Positions 39,768 through 51,236 of a DNA stretch of 64,000 bases are shown here, piece after piece. Numbering within the stretch: position 1 is the stretch's first letter; every line of letters starts with the position of its first letter. Position numbers and translations under genes: made by a program. The notes under the pieces are model-generated. The model did not search any database. It was not told the DNA's origin and saw nothing but the letters and a program-made list of their open reading frames with translations. The stretch is from Bactericera cockerelli (Eukaryota > Arthropoda > Insecta > Hemiptera > Triozidae): positions 18,208,344-18,272,343 of the forward strand of contig CM044963.1 of NCBI GenBank assembly GCA_024516035.1. The letters run 5' to 3'.

Positions 39768-40035
39768 TTTTTTTTTTTTTTTAGTGGGGTTTAACGTCGC
39801 TTTCAACTGCCATGGTCATATCACGACGGGGGTTTTACCCTCCATTCGCAGGAAACTCACAAACCTGCTACTCACATTGACCTCACCCAGCCTGAGTGGG
39901 ACCGGGAAAAGCCAGCGTCACGAGAATTAGAATTTGAATGGTCACCCATCCAAGTCTTAACCTCGCTGGATGTCGCTTAACTTCGGTGTTCTGAAGGGAA
40001 CCGGTGTATTCAACATGCCATCGACGCTGGCTGCT
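39768..40035 (-). mobile_element. 5S rRNA-headed SINE sharing the family C body, full length
   Basis: Minus strand: the 5S-like head at about 39941-40034 reads AGCGTCGATGGCATGTTGAA, CACCGAAGTTAAGCGACATC and GGATGGGTGACC, the three 5S promoter blocks. Next comes CACGCTGGC..TTCCCGGTCC and the body CAGGCTGGGTGAGGTCAATG, CCTGCGAATGGAGGGTAAAA, CCCCCGTCGT, ending GACGTTAAACCCCACT and a poly-A of about 14. Confidence 0.92.
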
Positions 40036-40090
40036 CTGACAATTGACCACCACTTTTTAACACTTTTAAGTCCTCTTATCTTACCACTTT

Positions 40091-40840
40091 TACTTCCGAG
40101 AAATTTCTAATATTAGAAATCGGAAGTATTGTGTTCGTTTTTGTAAAAAAAAATATTTTTTTGCTCCGATTTCAATTTTTTTCATATTTCTGGACGTTTC
40201 ATAACCTCCTGAGCAAATTTGGTTTTGTGTCCGTCTGTCGGTCTGTCGGTCTGTCGGTCTGTCGGTCCGTCGATCCGTCGATCCGTCGATCCGTCGGTCT
40301 GTTAAAACGATTCCTTGTAACGCGCAAATCTCGGAAACTACTCGACGGATTTTGATGAAATGTTGCAGACATCTAGGAGACATTCTGTAGATGGTCCCAT
40401 TTTAAATTCATCGAATTCGTACTAGCGGTTCTGGGTGAAAGAGACCATGCGCCTTACCACTAACTTTTTACTTAAATGCTTATATCTCGTGAACGGTACA
40501 CCCGATTTTAATGAAATTTTGTATGTATATGCATATTATTGTTTTACATAGGATATTTATATTTATTTTTTAATTAATTATAATTAGACTCTAATATTTA
40601 AGAAAATCCAAAATTTTGGACAAAAAAGTCAAAAAATAAGGACCACGACTTGCCGATACAGAATTTTTTGTGGAATCTCGAATGTAAAAAAAACGGTTTT
40701 CTACCATATAAAACAAATTTGAAGAAAATCGGTTCAGTCGTTTTGGAGATACAAGTAATTTAGTATAAAATCTCAAAATTGGCACGTGTTAACAATGTGA
40801 AACAATCACGAGGAAGTATTGTGTCCATAATTGGCAGTGT
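40091..40840 (+). mobile_element. Dispersed element Q, copy 1
   Basis: Starts with a palindromic end, ACTTCCGAGAAATTTCTAAT..AGAAATCGGAAGT, then TATTTCTGGACGTTTCATAA, a (GTCTGTCG/GTCCGTCGATCC)n array at 40228-40300, ATCTCGGAAACTACTCGACG, AGATGGTCCCATTTTAAATT and TTGGACAAAAAAGTCAAAAA, ending CACGAGGAAGTATTGTGTCC. No coding capacity. Confidence 0.85.
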
Positions 40841-40887
40841 ATTTAGAAGTTGTTTTAACACAGTTCACAACTAGACTTTTATAATTT

Positions 40888-41550
40888 TAATAAGGTACCG
40901 AAGAAGATCCTCTTAACCTTTACTAAGAGCATAACCTTCTATCCTCTTCACTTCCTAGCTGTAAGGTTATAACATAATTTATAATTTATTCCAAAAGTCA
41001 AGACTTCCTGAATTGCATCACAGGGACTGAAGATGTTCTACTAAATTATCACTATTAAGAGCATTACCTCTTGCTCTCTTCACTTCCTAGCTGTAGAAAT
41101 ATTCACATTATATGTATTATACCACATTTCCTTCAGGACTTCCTGAATTGTTTCACAGGGACTGAAGATGTTCTACTAAATTATCACTATTAAGAGCATT
41201 ACCTCTTGCCCTCTTCACTTCCTAGCTGTAGAAATATTCACATTATATTAACCATATTTCATTCAGGACTTCCTGAATTGCATCTCAGGGACTGAAGATG
41301 TTCTACTAAATTATCACTATTAAGAGCATTACCTCTTGCCCTCTTCACTTCCTAGCTGTAGAAATATTCACATTATATAAACCATATTTCATTCAGGACT
41401 TCCTGAATTGCATCTCAGGGACTGAAGATGTTCTACTAAATTATCACTCTAAAGAGCATTACCTCTTGCACTCTTCACTTTCTAGCTGTAGGAATATTCA
41501 CATTTATTACAAATGCCAAGAGCATTTCCTTTAGGATATCCTGAATTGTC
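40888..41550. repeat. 130-bp tandem repeat, about five units
   Basis: GACTTCCTGAATTGCATC, GGGACTGAAGATGTTCTACT and AGAGCATTACCTCTTGCCCT recur with starts near 41001, 41137, 41267, 41397 and 41527; the last three steps are exactly or nearly 130 bp. Confidence 0.93.
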
Positions 41551-41879
41551 ATGTATTACTAAGTTTTTTTTTATTACCAAATTACTAAGTTTAGTGTCTT
41601 TCAGCTGTCATAGGAAACTTCGGAGAGGAAATACATTCTACGTAACCTCGTGTAGCACCAATTATACATTTTATGCTCCTCTCAATAGAATGATGAGAGC
41701 TGAGAATCACACCCAGTAGTTTTGTTCCTCACTAAACTTATGACGTGCAAGGTTTTTTCTTGTGAAATGGGCTGACGACTGACGATCTCAACAATTTTGT
41801 GGAGTTTATTGTTTTTTTTATATACCTAACTTGTTTTCTATCTTTCTAGTCATTTTAATTTATTTTACTTTAGTTTATT

Positions 41880-42790
41880 TTATTTATTTGACAATTTTTC
41901 TTGAATAAGAATATTTTATTTGGTATTACCTATTTTATTTTATTACTTCCGAGAAATTTCTAATATTAGAAATCGGAAGTATTGTGTTCGTTTTTGCAAA
42001 AAAAAATATTTTTTTGCTCCGATTTCAATTTTTTTCAGATTTCTGGACGTTTCATAACCTCCTGAGCAAATTTGGTTTTGTGTCTGTATGTCGGTCTGTT
42101 AAAACGATTCCTTGTAACGCGCAAATCTCGGAAACTACTCGACCGATTTTGATGAAAATTTGCACATATCTAGGAGACATTCTGTAGATGGTCCCATTTT
42201 AAATTCATCGAATTCGTACTAGCGGTTCTTGGTGAAAGAGCCCATGCGCCTGACCACTAACTTTTTACTTAAACGCTTATATCTCGTGAACGGTACACCC
42301 GATTTTAATGAAATTTTGTGTGTGTATGCATATAATTGTTTTACATAGGCTATTTATATATATTTTTTAATTAATTATAATTAGACTCTGATATTTAAGA
42401 AAATTCGAAATTTTGGACAAAAAAGTCAAAAAATAAGGACCACGACTTGCCGATACAGAAATTTTTGTGGAATCTATAATGTAGAAAAAACGATTTTCTA
42501 CCATATAAAACAAATTTGAAGAAAATCGGTGCAGTCGTTTTGGAGATACAAGTAATTTAGTATAAAATCTCAAAATTGGCACGTGTTAACAATGTGAAAC
42601 AATCACGAGGAAGTATAGAGTCCATAATTGGCAGTGTTTTTTTCGTTGTTTTTAAAAATCCATTTCTTCTTTAAGTCTTTCATATTGTAACTATATTTTT
42701 CATGTAAATGTTTTTACTGTTGTAATTTGTGAACAGGATTCTTTCGGTTAATACAAGCCCGTTTACCGAGATTATATTATTATTATTAAC
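41880..42790 (+). mobile_element. Dispersed repeat R, copy 2, split by element Q
   Basis: Left half 41880-41944 (GAATAAGAATATTTTATTTG) and right half 42640-42790 (TTTAAGTCTTTCATATTGTA, GTGAACAGGATTCTTTCG, CCCGTTTACCGAGATTATA) match 35945-36235. The Q copy lies between them. Confidence 0.75.
41945..42637 (+). mobile_element. Dispersed element Q, copy 2, nested in R
   Basis: Same order as copy 1, but with only one GTCGGTCTGT unit where copy 1 has an expanded array. Ends TCCATAATTGGCAGTGT. Confidence 0.85.
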
Positions 42791-42839
42791 ATTGACTCTC
42801 CCTTTGTTATAACTGTTTAGGATTATCTCTTTTCCTTCT

Positions 42840-43045
42840 CTTGGGGTTGTGTGGAAGTGACTGCCATAGGCAATAACCCCGCCCTTTAGCTAGGGCATAT
42901 GTTTATATATTTTCTTCTATTCTTTTTTGTTTTATTGTGTATATTGTTTCCATTTTTTCATTGTTATAATAATTATTTATACTGTTTATATGTCTTTTTA
43001 CATCTGATAAAGTGTTAATAATAATAATAATAATTAATAAATAAA
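42840..43045 (+). mobile_element. Retroelement 3' tail, family T
   Basis: GTGGAAGTGACTGCCATAGG, CAATAACCCCGCCCTTTAGC, GGGCATATG, about 150 bp AT-rich, then GATAAAGTGTTAATAATAAT and (TAA)n. Confidence 0.82.
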
Positions 43046-44495
43046 ATCAGTCATATGGGTACTTTTTACTTTTCATCAAATATTCATTAGTTTGTCATTT
43101 TCATTTCCAATCTTATGTACTTAAATACTTCCATTAAATTTAAGTTTATACAGGGCCAAGGTAACAGATATGTCACAATGGTCCTAAGGTAACAGATATG
43201 CTCCGTAGGTTGGAACACCGACCAATATCAGGATAAGATAAAATTTAATAAAAATCAAAGAAAGGAACAAATAATGAGAATGTTTGCACACTCTAATATG
43301 TAAATGTAAAAAAAATAATAATAATAATGAGAAAATACAAAGTGAATATGAACAACTTACAATGAGATTTTACTTCCGGTATAATATAATAATAATAATA
43401 ATAAAATAATTTACTTCCGGTGAATTTTAATATAATTTTTAATATTGTGTTCCTTAGTAAAATAATAATAGTATCTTTTTATTGTTTTTCATCATCATTA
43501 AAAGATAATAATATGTACGTCCATATTTTCAATGTTATCAACTAACTTCTTTATTTTAATCTGTCAAACAGAAGAGAGAGAAGTTGTGATTAGTATTAAG
43601 GATAATTTATAAACTCTATTTCGTGTTAATACGGGCCGGCTGGCGCTACTTGACGAAAGCTCACCTCCCGGCGAGCTTGATACCTACCAGATCATAATAT
43701 GTATATTAAAAAAAATCTGAACAGCTTCTTTGAGATATACGGTATACACAATTACACATCTCCATAGATACTTCCGATGTATGCCTATTGTATATATTGT
43801 ATACTTCAGGATATAACATCCATAATTGTAGTTTGTACCTACCCATGTTCCTAACTATGATTTCTATGTATAAATAAATAAAAATATAAAAAAATGCTAC
43901 AACTGAAGTTTTGAATATGATGTTTCAAATGTATTTAACTATTTAATTAGTTAGATAAAAAGGAGCGAATACTTTTTTCGGATTTTCATTCAAGGAATTT
44001 CAGTATAGTTGGCTAAAAGAAACTTTCATAGAAAATTCTTGGAAGATATAAAAAGAGTCAAGAAAATTTCCGAGACTTTATAATAGTATTAGTAATGTGA
44101 AACACATACATTTTGTATACATATATAAATTCACAATAAAATAAATTGAATTGAACTTCAAATACAAAAGAAACTGATTTTTTTTTTTGTTGATCAAGTT
44201 GAGAAGATATAAGTAAGCTTTTAGAATATATAACAATAACATAATGTATGTTTTATTAATCAACGAAAGAAAACTTTCTTCTTTTTTATAAAAAGCAATC
44301 AATTAAAAATTCGACAACCCCTGTGTGAAGGGGTTAATATAATAATTTTCATTCTTATAATATTTCAAGAGATATGACAATTTTTGGACAAATTGTTTAA
44401 AGACCCATTAAAATTTATGTTTTGGAAATCAAAGGAAAATAAAGACTCCAGACAGTATACAGTGTGGGGGAGAAAGGAAACATAAAATTCAGAAG
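43046..44495. other. AT-rich, no gene
   Basis: Contains (AAT)n near 43320 and 43390, the pair GGTAACAGATATG (43165 and 43189), and a GC-richer island GGGCCGGCTGGCGCTACTTG at 43635. A minus-strand Leu/Tyr frame (44078-44302) is compositional. Confidence 0.5.
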
Positions 44496-44499
44496 GAAG

Positions 44500-44660
44500 A
44501 AGAGAGGAACAGGGAGATAAAACGAAGGGAAGAGAGAGAAATAGGGAGATAAAAGGAAGGAAAGAGAGAGAAACAGGGAGATAAAAGGAAGAAAGAGAGA
44601 GAGAGAGAGAGAAACAAGAAGATACAAGGCAGGAAAGAGAAAGAAATAGGAAATGCGAAG
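44500..44660. repeat. Purine-rich tandem repeat, about 34-bp unit
   Basis: AACAGGGAGATAAAACGAAG, GGAAGAGAGAGAAATAGGGA and similar repeated about four times. Confidence 0.85.
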
Positions 44661-45361
44661 AAAAATGGAATCTTCTGTTGTTGATGTGTTCTTCCTATTA
44701 TTTTGAATCCCATTTAGAAGAAAATTTGAATTTGAAATAGCTGGCGGAATGAATACATTAGAGAAGGCTGGGTGAGAATTTTGTTTCTGCAAGTACCTGC
44801 CTCTCTTTTTTTTACAATGTTATTTAAATATTTAGGTGGGATCTCTTTGTTAAGATCTGCATGAATTTTCCTCAAATTTTCCTCAAAAATTGAGTATTGT
44901 AGATTCACATTTTAATAAAACCCTGAAGTTCAAGGGTGGTAAAAAATAGTTTAATTCTTATCTTGGGCATCGTAAACTTTCTAGAGGATCTGCTATTATT
45001 TTTAAAGCTGCTAGTTACTTGAATTATTGAATTATTAGTTAATGACAATATATTTTTTAAGTAAAAAAAAGCAAGGACAATACTTTAAAATAAAGAATAA
45101 ATTAAAAACAGCACGTTAAAAAAATAAATAATAATAATAATGTAAGACAGGCTGAAAACTTTTATGTATTTTGAAAACCATGTGCGGAGTTAATGTTGAT
45201 GATAAAATTATTATAAAAAATGTTACTTTTCACAATAAAATGATAGTTTTTTTTAATCAACCCCTTTTAAATGTTACATAACATTGTATACAGAATAATA
45301 AATTATAAATTTAAAATGATTTTTTTTCTGAATTTTATCGAGTGAGGGTACTAAGGGTAAA
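44661..45361. other. No recognisable gene
   Basis: AT-rich. Two small minus-strand frames are unsupported. Confidence 0.45.
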
Positions 45362-45946
45362 TGATAAAATTGAGAAACATGATGCAGTTGATTGCAATGT
45401 TTATATTCATGAGATGTTACTTACCTTACTGATTATAATTTTATTGATGCTACCTTTAACAATAATGATAGTATTTCTGGTGATAAACTTGAAGAATATG
45501 ATGGAGTTAATTGAAATGTTTTATTCATAGCATGATACAAACTTACCTACTGATATTATTGATAATTTTATTGAGAAATACCATACTGATGTTACCCTCC
45601 AGAACAATGAGAGTATTGCTGATGACAAAATTGAGGATTGTGATGCAGCTGATTGTAATGTTTGTATTTATAAGATACCCACTGATAATGATAACTTTAT
45701 TGAAAAATTTTGTACTGAGAAATTTATAGCTTACCTTTCACAAAAATGATAGTATTTCTGGTGATAATATATTATTGAGGAACACGATCTCAATGATTAT
45801 GATGCTTATTCTATTTTCCTTGTAACTTTGGCAATAATAATATTGATGATGATGATAATATTGTTGACAACTATCGTAATGACTTGGAGCTTGAAGTTGT
45901 TATTAATTTGGACGAACTTTTTGACTTTTTCTTCCCTCTTGATTAA
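45362..45946 (+). pseudogene. Decayed acidic repeat-coding-like block
   Basis: Four degenerate units with starts near 45362, 45481, 45625 and 45761 (119, 144 and 136 bp apart). In pieces of different plus frames they read as similar acidic peptides: DDKIEDCDAADCNVCIYK and DNFIEKYHTDVTLQNNES (frame open 45531-45749), NFIDATFNNNDSISGDKLEE (just upstream, another frame), and NNNIDDDDNIVDNYRNDLEL near the 3' end. The units agree better at the peptide level than expected of noise, which suggests a former coding region of Asp/Asn/Glu-rich repeats broken by indels. The hydrophobic frames 45342-45530 and 45511-45729 are shadows. No family recognised; an AT-rich satellite is the alternative. Confidence 0.35.
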
Positions 45947-45949
45947 TCT

Positions 45950-46735
45950 AAACTTTGACTCTGCAACTTTGTTGTTTTGATTTATTTCCTTACTTCCTCT
46001 TTTCCTCTATCTCTTCTTCTGTATCTTTTCACATTCCTAATTGAATTTCTTTCTCTATTTCTCTGTCAAAACACCTTCTTTTTTTTTAGTTTACTATTAC
46101 TTTTTCGTTTCTACTTTCTTTTACCTTATTATCCATGAAAAGCACCTTAAATTGTTCGTCATTTAGAGTTTATTTTCCTAATGAGAAGGCTGAGGCTACG
46201 TATTGGATTGGTGATTCAGACACGAAAATAGTTGTATTTTCCTCGTAGTTATTTCTATTTTTTTCTATTCTCTTTTGTCATTTTTTTTAAATTACCTTGA
46301 ATTTAAAATTTCTGTCAATCAGGTAGGAGAGTATGAAAAAGTAAGAGAGAATAATCTGAGCGATGAAAATGAAACGTATTTTTCTGTCAAATTTCAGTAT
46401 TCTTGAAACAAATAAAGTATAATATACCTTTGTTACCTAAGAACAAAGTTTATTGATTCTCAAGCTAGCCTAAAAACAAAGTCTTGTTTAGACCTTAGTA
46501 TAAAATGAACTACTGGTAACTGTAATGTACTCGTATAATTGTGACCTTGTCAAAGTAAATTTGTGGCTCTTGTAATAATGCTATTGTGTGTATTAAAGAT
46601 ATCAAGAATTTTGTGACACGTTCTTTAAATATATAGCATGATCCGTCTAAAGGAATTCTTTCTCTATTCGAACATCTTACCTATGGGACCTTATCAAATC
46701 TTGAAAATCCCTAATATAAGTATAACCCTTTTTTA
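45950..46735. other. No recognisable gene
   Basis: CT-rich at the left (45950-46110). Otherwise AT-rich single-copy DNA. Confidence 0.5.
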
Positions 46736-47270
46736 TCTCTACGTTTCTCGCTCTCACTCTATTTCCATCTCTCACTCTCTTGCATTGTTTTATTCCCTTC
46801 ACACTTTCTTTTTCTCCTTTTCTTTATCCTATGTTACCCCTCCTCCTTTTTACCTTTTAACACATCTCTTCCTTTCTCTTTTCTCTCCCCTTCTATTCCT
46901 ATTGGCTTTTGCTCCAACCTATACTATACATATTCCATAAAATTTATTCCTTCCGAAAAGTTTAGTGATTCCGATTTTTTGTTGCCTTTTAGCTTTTCTT
47001 TTATTTCCCAAGATAGTAATTCTTCAACTCTTCCAGCCACCTCCCTGCTATTCTTCTCTATCTGTGTCTTCTTTTTTCTCATTTTACATTTCTTGACTCC
47101 TCACTTTATCTATACTTACTCTTTAGTCTTTTTCAAACCTATGCATCTTCTCTTTCCCAGGTAATCTCTTCCTCTTATCTTTCTTTCTCTTCACATTTCT
47201 CCCTGCTCAATTTTTTTTCCGCCTTCACTTCTCTTCTCTTCCTCTTTATTATTTATTCCACAGTAGTTAC
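46736..47270. repeat. CT-rich low-complexity tract
   Basis: Pyrimidine-rich. Ser/Leu/Phe frames are compositional. Confidence 0.8.
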
Positions 47271-47500
47271 CTATTTGTGTCTCTGGGGGACGTTGAACAA
47301 CTTCGGTACCAGCAGTGTCAAATCAAAAGATAAAACCCACAAATTGTCGGCACCCTGAACAGATTTGGCGTCGTTAGGAGTATTCAGTCGTAAAATATGG
47401 AAGTATAGAACCAAAAAGCTCAACCTTAAGAGAAATGTTTACGAAATCCAAGCTCTAGTAGATATAGGAAAATGCAAAGTGAAAGAAGTAGTATATCTTG
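47271..47500. other. No recognisable feature
   Basis: Mixed sequence. Confidence 0.4.
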
Positions 47501-47504
47501 TACA

Positions 47505-47635
47505 TTTCTATCTTTGTTTCTCATGATTTTGTTATTTTCTATCTTTGTTTCTATCATTGTATCTTTGTATCTCATGATTTTCTATCTTTGTTCTCATGTC
47601 TTTCTATCTTTGTCATGATTTTGTTACATCTGTAA
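47505..47635. repeat. Short imperfect repeat (TATCTTTGTTTCTCATGAT)n
   Basis: The phrase recurs five to six times with drop-outs. Confidence 0.8.
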
Positions 47636-47796
47636 TTGTAATAATTGCATTTTTCTGTTGCTAGATACAATTTATCTAGCTTTATTTGTTGTTTTCGGTT
47701 ATTTGGCGCTTGTTCTTGACTTATCCTTTGTTGTTGTTAAATCTACGTCCTTCTCTCTTGCTCTACCTTCTATTCTTTATAAAAAGTTAATGTTAT

Positions 47797-47938
47797 CATA
47801 TTTGTGTTAATCACTTTCGTGATATCACAACTACTCAAACTCGCTTTACTAAATCTACGCTAAAACCGGGAATTGAACCACCGACCTCCAGGTTACAAGT
47901 CCGCTGCCTTATCGATGAAACTACTGGGGTCGGTTCTA
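47797..47938 (-). mobile_element. SINE family B, full copy
   Basis: Minus strand: CCGACCCCAGTAGTTTCATC, GGCAGCGGACTTGTAACCTG, GGTTCAATTCCCGG, TTTAGTAAAGCGAGTTTGAG and GTTGTGATATCACGAAAGTG. Confidence 0.88.
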
Positions 47939-48229
47939 TTCTTTATATCTATGTAGTTAGCTAATTCAAGTTGTTCAGTTTCTCTATATTTAGTATCTAC
48001 TTCTTCTTCTATCACTCTGCCTTTTCCCAAACCTAGTTGGAGTTAGCGAAATTCATCTCTAAGGTCATTGCAGTGTTTTGTGTGAGGAAGAGCACCTTCT
48101 TTCAACAAACCTCTATTTCAGTATCCGGGCTTTAGGTCCTGCTTCCATTTTGCTGAATTGTTCTGAAGTAGGATGGATATTATTTTGCATCTATTAAATT
48201 TATTTCTCTCTCACTCAGTTTCTCTTTCT

Positions 48230-48376
48230 TTTTACTTCCGAGAAAATTCTAATATTAGAAATCGGAAGTATTGTGTTTGTTTTTGGAAGAGAAAAAAAAA
48301 ATTTTTTTGCTCAGATTTCAATTTTTTTCATATATCTGGACATTTCATGTTTCTTTTTTTTCTTAAAAAAAAAAAT
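48230..48376 (+). mobile_element. Element Q, 5' fragment
   Basis: ACTTCCGAGAAAATTCTAAT..AGAAATCGGAAGT and TATATCTGGACATTTCATG, then lost in T/A runs. Confidence 0.8.
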
Positions 48377-48389
48377 GGTCTTGATATAC

Positions 48390-48530
48390 CTCAGTAGCTT
48401 GATCGATAAGGCGCCAGACCTTTATTCTGACTGTCGGTGGTTTAAGTCCCGGTTTCACAGAGTGGATTTGGTGAAACGAGTTTGAGTTGTTCTGTTATCA
48501 CGAAATTACTCAACACAGTTATGATAACTT
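48390..48530 (+). mobile_element. SINE family B copy
   Basis: CTCAGTAGCTTGATCGATAA, GTCGGTGGTTTAAGTCCCGG and a TCACGAAATTACTCAACACA 3' part. Confidence 0.85.
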
Positions 48531-49319
48531 TAACTTAAAACTTTTTTACAAATGGTCTTGACATAATATATTTATGATACTAAATAAGATCATGGTTTCT
48601 ATGGTTACTCCTTTCTTCATTTTTGCATTAATTTATTTTCTACATTGTACCTCCCTGTCTATACATCTCAGAACCTTATATATCTTCCTCTCTATCCTTA
48701 TCTCTTTTTTTCCCAGAAAACAATATAAAGTATTCCACAAACTTTCAAACTTTTTCCTGTGATCTTGTCAAGAAAATATATTCACGCAGTCTGTTCCTTC
48801 TAATCCTTTTCTTTCTTTTTCTACTTCTATCTTTTCTCCATTCGTGTATCTCTCTCTCTTCCTTTTCTTTATATTATAATGTTGTATTTCTTATGTCTTT
48901 TGTCTCAATCGAGTATGTTACCCTTTGAGACTGTTCAATTGTGATACATTGGATAATTTGAGAGAGCGAGTGATTGTGTGGTAGAGGGAGAGGAAGTAAT
49001 TGCGAGGTTCTGAAGGGAGAGAGAGAAAAAAAGAACAAAAACCACTGAGATCATATTACATAGAGGAAACCCGATGTATCAAGATTTGCGTCCAAGAGGG
49101 ACCATCAGCTGATTTCAAAATCAGTGCCGAAGTTGCAGTAATTTTTCTCTCGCGAAAGAGTGGGTTCCTAAACTACCCAATTCTTCTAAAATAATATTTC
49201 TACTTTATTTAGACATACCTATTAGTTAATTTTTTTTTGCTTCCACTTTTACTTTACTTATTTTATTTATCATTCAAAAAAGGTTTAAAAAAAAAAAAAA
49301 AATGGTGAAAAAGTCAATT
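48531..49319. other. No defended gene
   Basis: CT-rich around 48790-48870, GA-rich around 48960-49030. The 64-residue frame 49000-49194 is unsupported. Confidence 0.45.
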
Positions 49320-49329
49320 TGGGGGTGGG

Positions 49330-50376
49330 GTCGAAAAATGTAAACTGTGGTTTACAATGGTAACGAAAGGTACAAGAATTAACTAATAATAATGTCAATA
49401 TTTTTGTAACAATGAAATTCAAATCGTCACTTCTAACGTCGGTGGTACTCCACGAAACAGTTTTTGTTCTTTGTGATGCAAACGTTGAGATCACACTTCT
49501 CACAAATAACGGTAGTTACTCCAACTGTGCACACCTTGCATCTCTTCTTAGGCCCATACCTTGGCCAATGGGTGACTTGATCATATCGCTGCTCTTCAGC
49601 AGCCAAGCGCCGGTCGTGAACTGATAGAACAGCAGGCTGTACACTGTACAGGTTCTGCAAGAGATGGGCGGCCTTTTCTCCTAGGCTGAGGCCTAGAAAT
49701 GAGAGATTTTGCGATTGAAGATTGAAATCGGAGCAATGGTAATGCTTTTACCCCCAGCTGTCTACAGTCCTCTCTATAGATGATCCAGGAGTTAACTATT
49801 GCCACTCCAATGACATAATAGACCAATCGAAGGTACCACTTTCTATTCTTGATATCTATGCGGTAAATTTAAACGTTCTACAACTAGATATTGGGCTGGT
49901 AATGCCTAAAAATTGAACTGATGCAAATAATGGACTGAAACATGTAAAGAATTTACATCAATTTTTTTCAACTTATCATACCTTTCGTTACCACTGTAAA
50001 CTCCAGGTTACATTCCTAGATTGACGATTGCTACCAAACTAAAAAAGGAAAACTGTCTTATTCATAGCAAATCAAAAGAAAACAAGATAAACTTACCTTT
50101 AAAAAAATACAAAACCACTTGGTTACCAAAAAGGCATCCAAAACTTTAGTTAAATTCACTGTTTTCGACAAAATTGTACAGCCACCTGTTTTCCGTCTCA
50201 AAATCACTGATTTGAAAAGTTAGAGACAAAAGTAAACAATGAAATTATGCGGAACGTGCTCAGAACATGTTGAGAAATAAATCCGCTAGGTTGCAGCATC
50301 GATATGATGCCTGGCACCTCCAAAATCAACGAGTAAACTTCGATGTAAACTACAGTTTACATTGGTTGTTAAAGGG
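49330..50376 (-). mobile_element. Degenerate piggyBac-family transposon
   Basis: The right end reads GTTAAAGGG directly followed by TTAA (50377-50380), the piggyBac arrangement. A subterminal inverted motif GTAAACTRYRGTTTACA occurs at about 49338-49356, 49995-50012 (inverted, degenerate) and 50344-50361. The C-terminal transposase fragment lies inside. The left TTAA/CCC end is not recognisable, probably lost in the A-rich tract at 49284-49300. Confidence 0.75.
49433..49860 (-). pseudogene. piggyBac transposase C-terminal fragment, frameshifted
   Basis: One minus frame (49596-49826) has VVYYVIGVAIVNSWI-like sequence (YYVIGVAIVNSWIIYREDCR) and ALPLLRFQSSIAKSLISR, the 'D.A..NS..LY / L..F...L...L' block that follows the last catalytic Asp in PGBD-like transposases. 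The next frame (49433-49660) carries RYDQVTHWPRYGPKKRCKVC, TTVICEKCDLNVCITKNKNC and FVEYH, the C-terminal Cys-rich zinc domain (C-x2-C, C-x2-C, C, H). The change of frame lies between about 49640 and 49700. The N-terminal half with the DDD catalytic residues is absent, so it is inactive. Confidence 0.88.
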
Positions 50377-50500
50377 TTAAACAGAATACATAATTTTACG
50401 TAAATTTTGTTTTCAGAATATGTTTGATTTGAGGTTAATTGAGTAACTTTGTTAGGGACAATTTTGTAATGAAATGGACCTCAATTGTACTATATTATGG

Positions 50501-50697
50501 TTTTTTTTTTTTAATTTGGGTTTAACCTCTCTTTCAACTGCACGATCAAATCACGAAGTATGTTACACTACATTCGTAGGAAACTCACTAACCTGCTACC
50601 CACATTAACCTCACCGGAATCCCAGCATCACGAAGTCTTCACCTCGCTGGACATTGCTTAACTTTGGTGCATTTAACGCGCCATCGACGTTGGCTTT
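50501..50697 (-). mobile_element. 5S rRNA-headed SINE with shared body
   Basis: Minus strand: AGCCAACGTCGATGGCGCGT, AAGTTAAGCAATGTCCAGCG, then the body (TGAGGTTAATGTGGGTAGCA, TTTCCTACGAATG) and a poly-A of 12. Shorter than the 39.8-kb copy through internal losses. Confidence 0.88.
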
Positions 50698-51023
50698 AAT
50701 ATGGTTTAAAGTGCCATTAAATTACAGAAAAAAAATATACGTATATACAGTACCTATACTCGTGCGTCTCTTGTGTACAACTGGTATTTTGAAAAGAGTA
50801 AGAACGGTATATACGCGATGTCCCACGGCTGATACAGTGGCGGCTATCAAACGATTGCACAACCTGTATGTATAGTGTAAATGTTGCCGGTCGCATATAC
50901 AGGGTGTTAATGTTGTACAGCGTGCCTTGTACTTTCCAAATACCTACAACCCTCAATCTTTTAAACTGCGTGATGCATGCACGATTTGAATCTAAGGATA
51001 CACACTGGAATCACTAGATAATA
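50698..51023. other. No gene; a TATACAGGGTGTTAATG motif at 50899
   Basis: The TACAGGGTG end motif of the 37.2- and 55.5-kb elements occurs once, with no inverted partner found. Small opposite-strand frames are unsupported. Confidence 0.5.
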
Positions 51024-51236
51024 GACCACACAGGTAGTCCAGTGGTCAACGCACTTGTCTACCAAACCAGGTAGCCTAGGGATCTGTTGGTTCAAATCCC
51101 ACCCAGTGCATTAATTTTTCCTCATTAATTTGAGTTTGTAACCACATAAATATAAGACTCTTAGGATTAGGTGGCAGAAAATGCTCTGAGTAACCTTTGA
51201 GTTAACCTTCCACTAGGGAGTGTTATTATTATTATT
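51024..51236 (+). mobile_element. SINE family A, copy 6
   Basis: GGTAGTCCAGTGGTCAACGC, GGTTCAAATCCCACCCAGTG, body, (TTA)n tail. Confidence 0.9.

Noticed and set aside
39941..40034. True 5S rRNA gene
   Set aside because: Only the promoter half resembles 5S, it is fused to a SINE body with poly-A, and several diverged copies are scattered on both strands.
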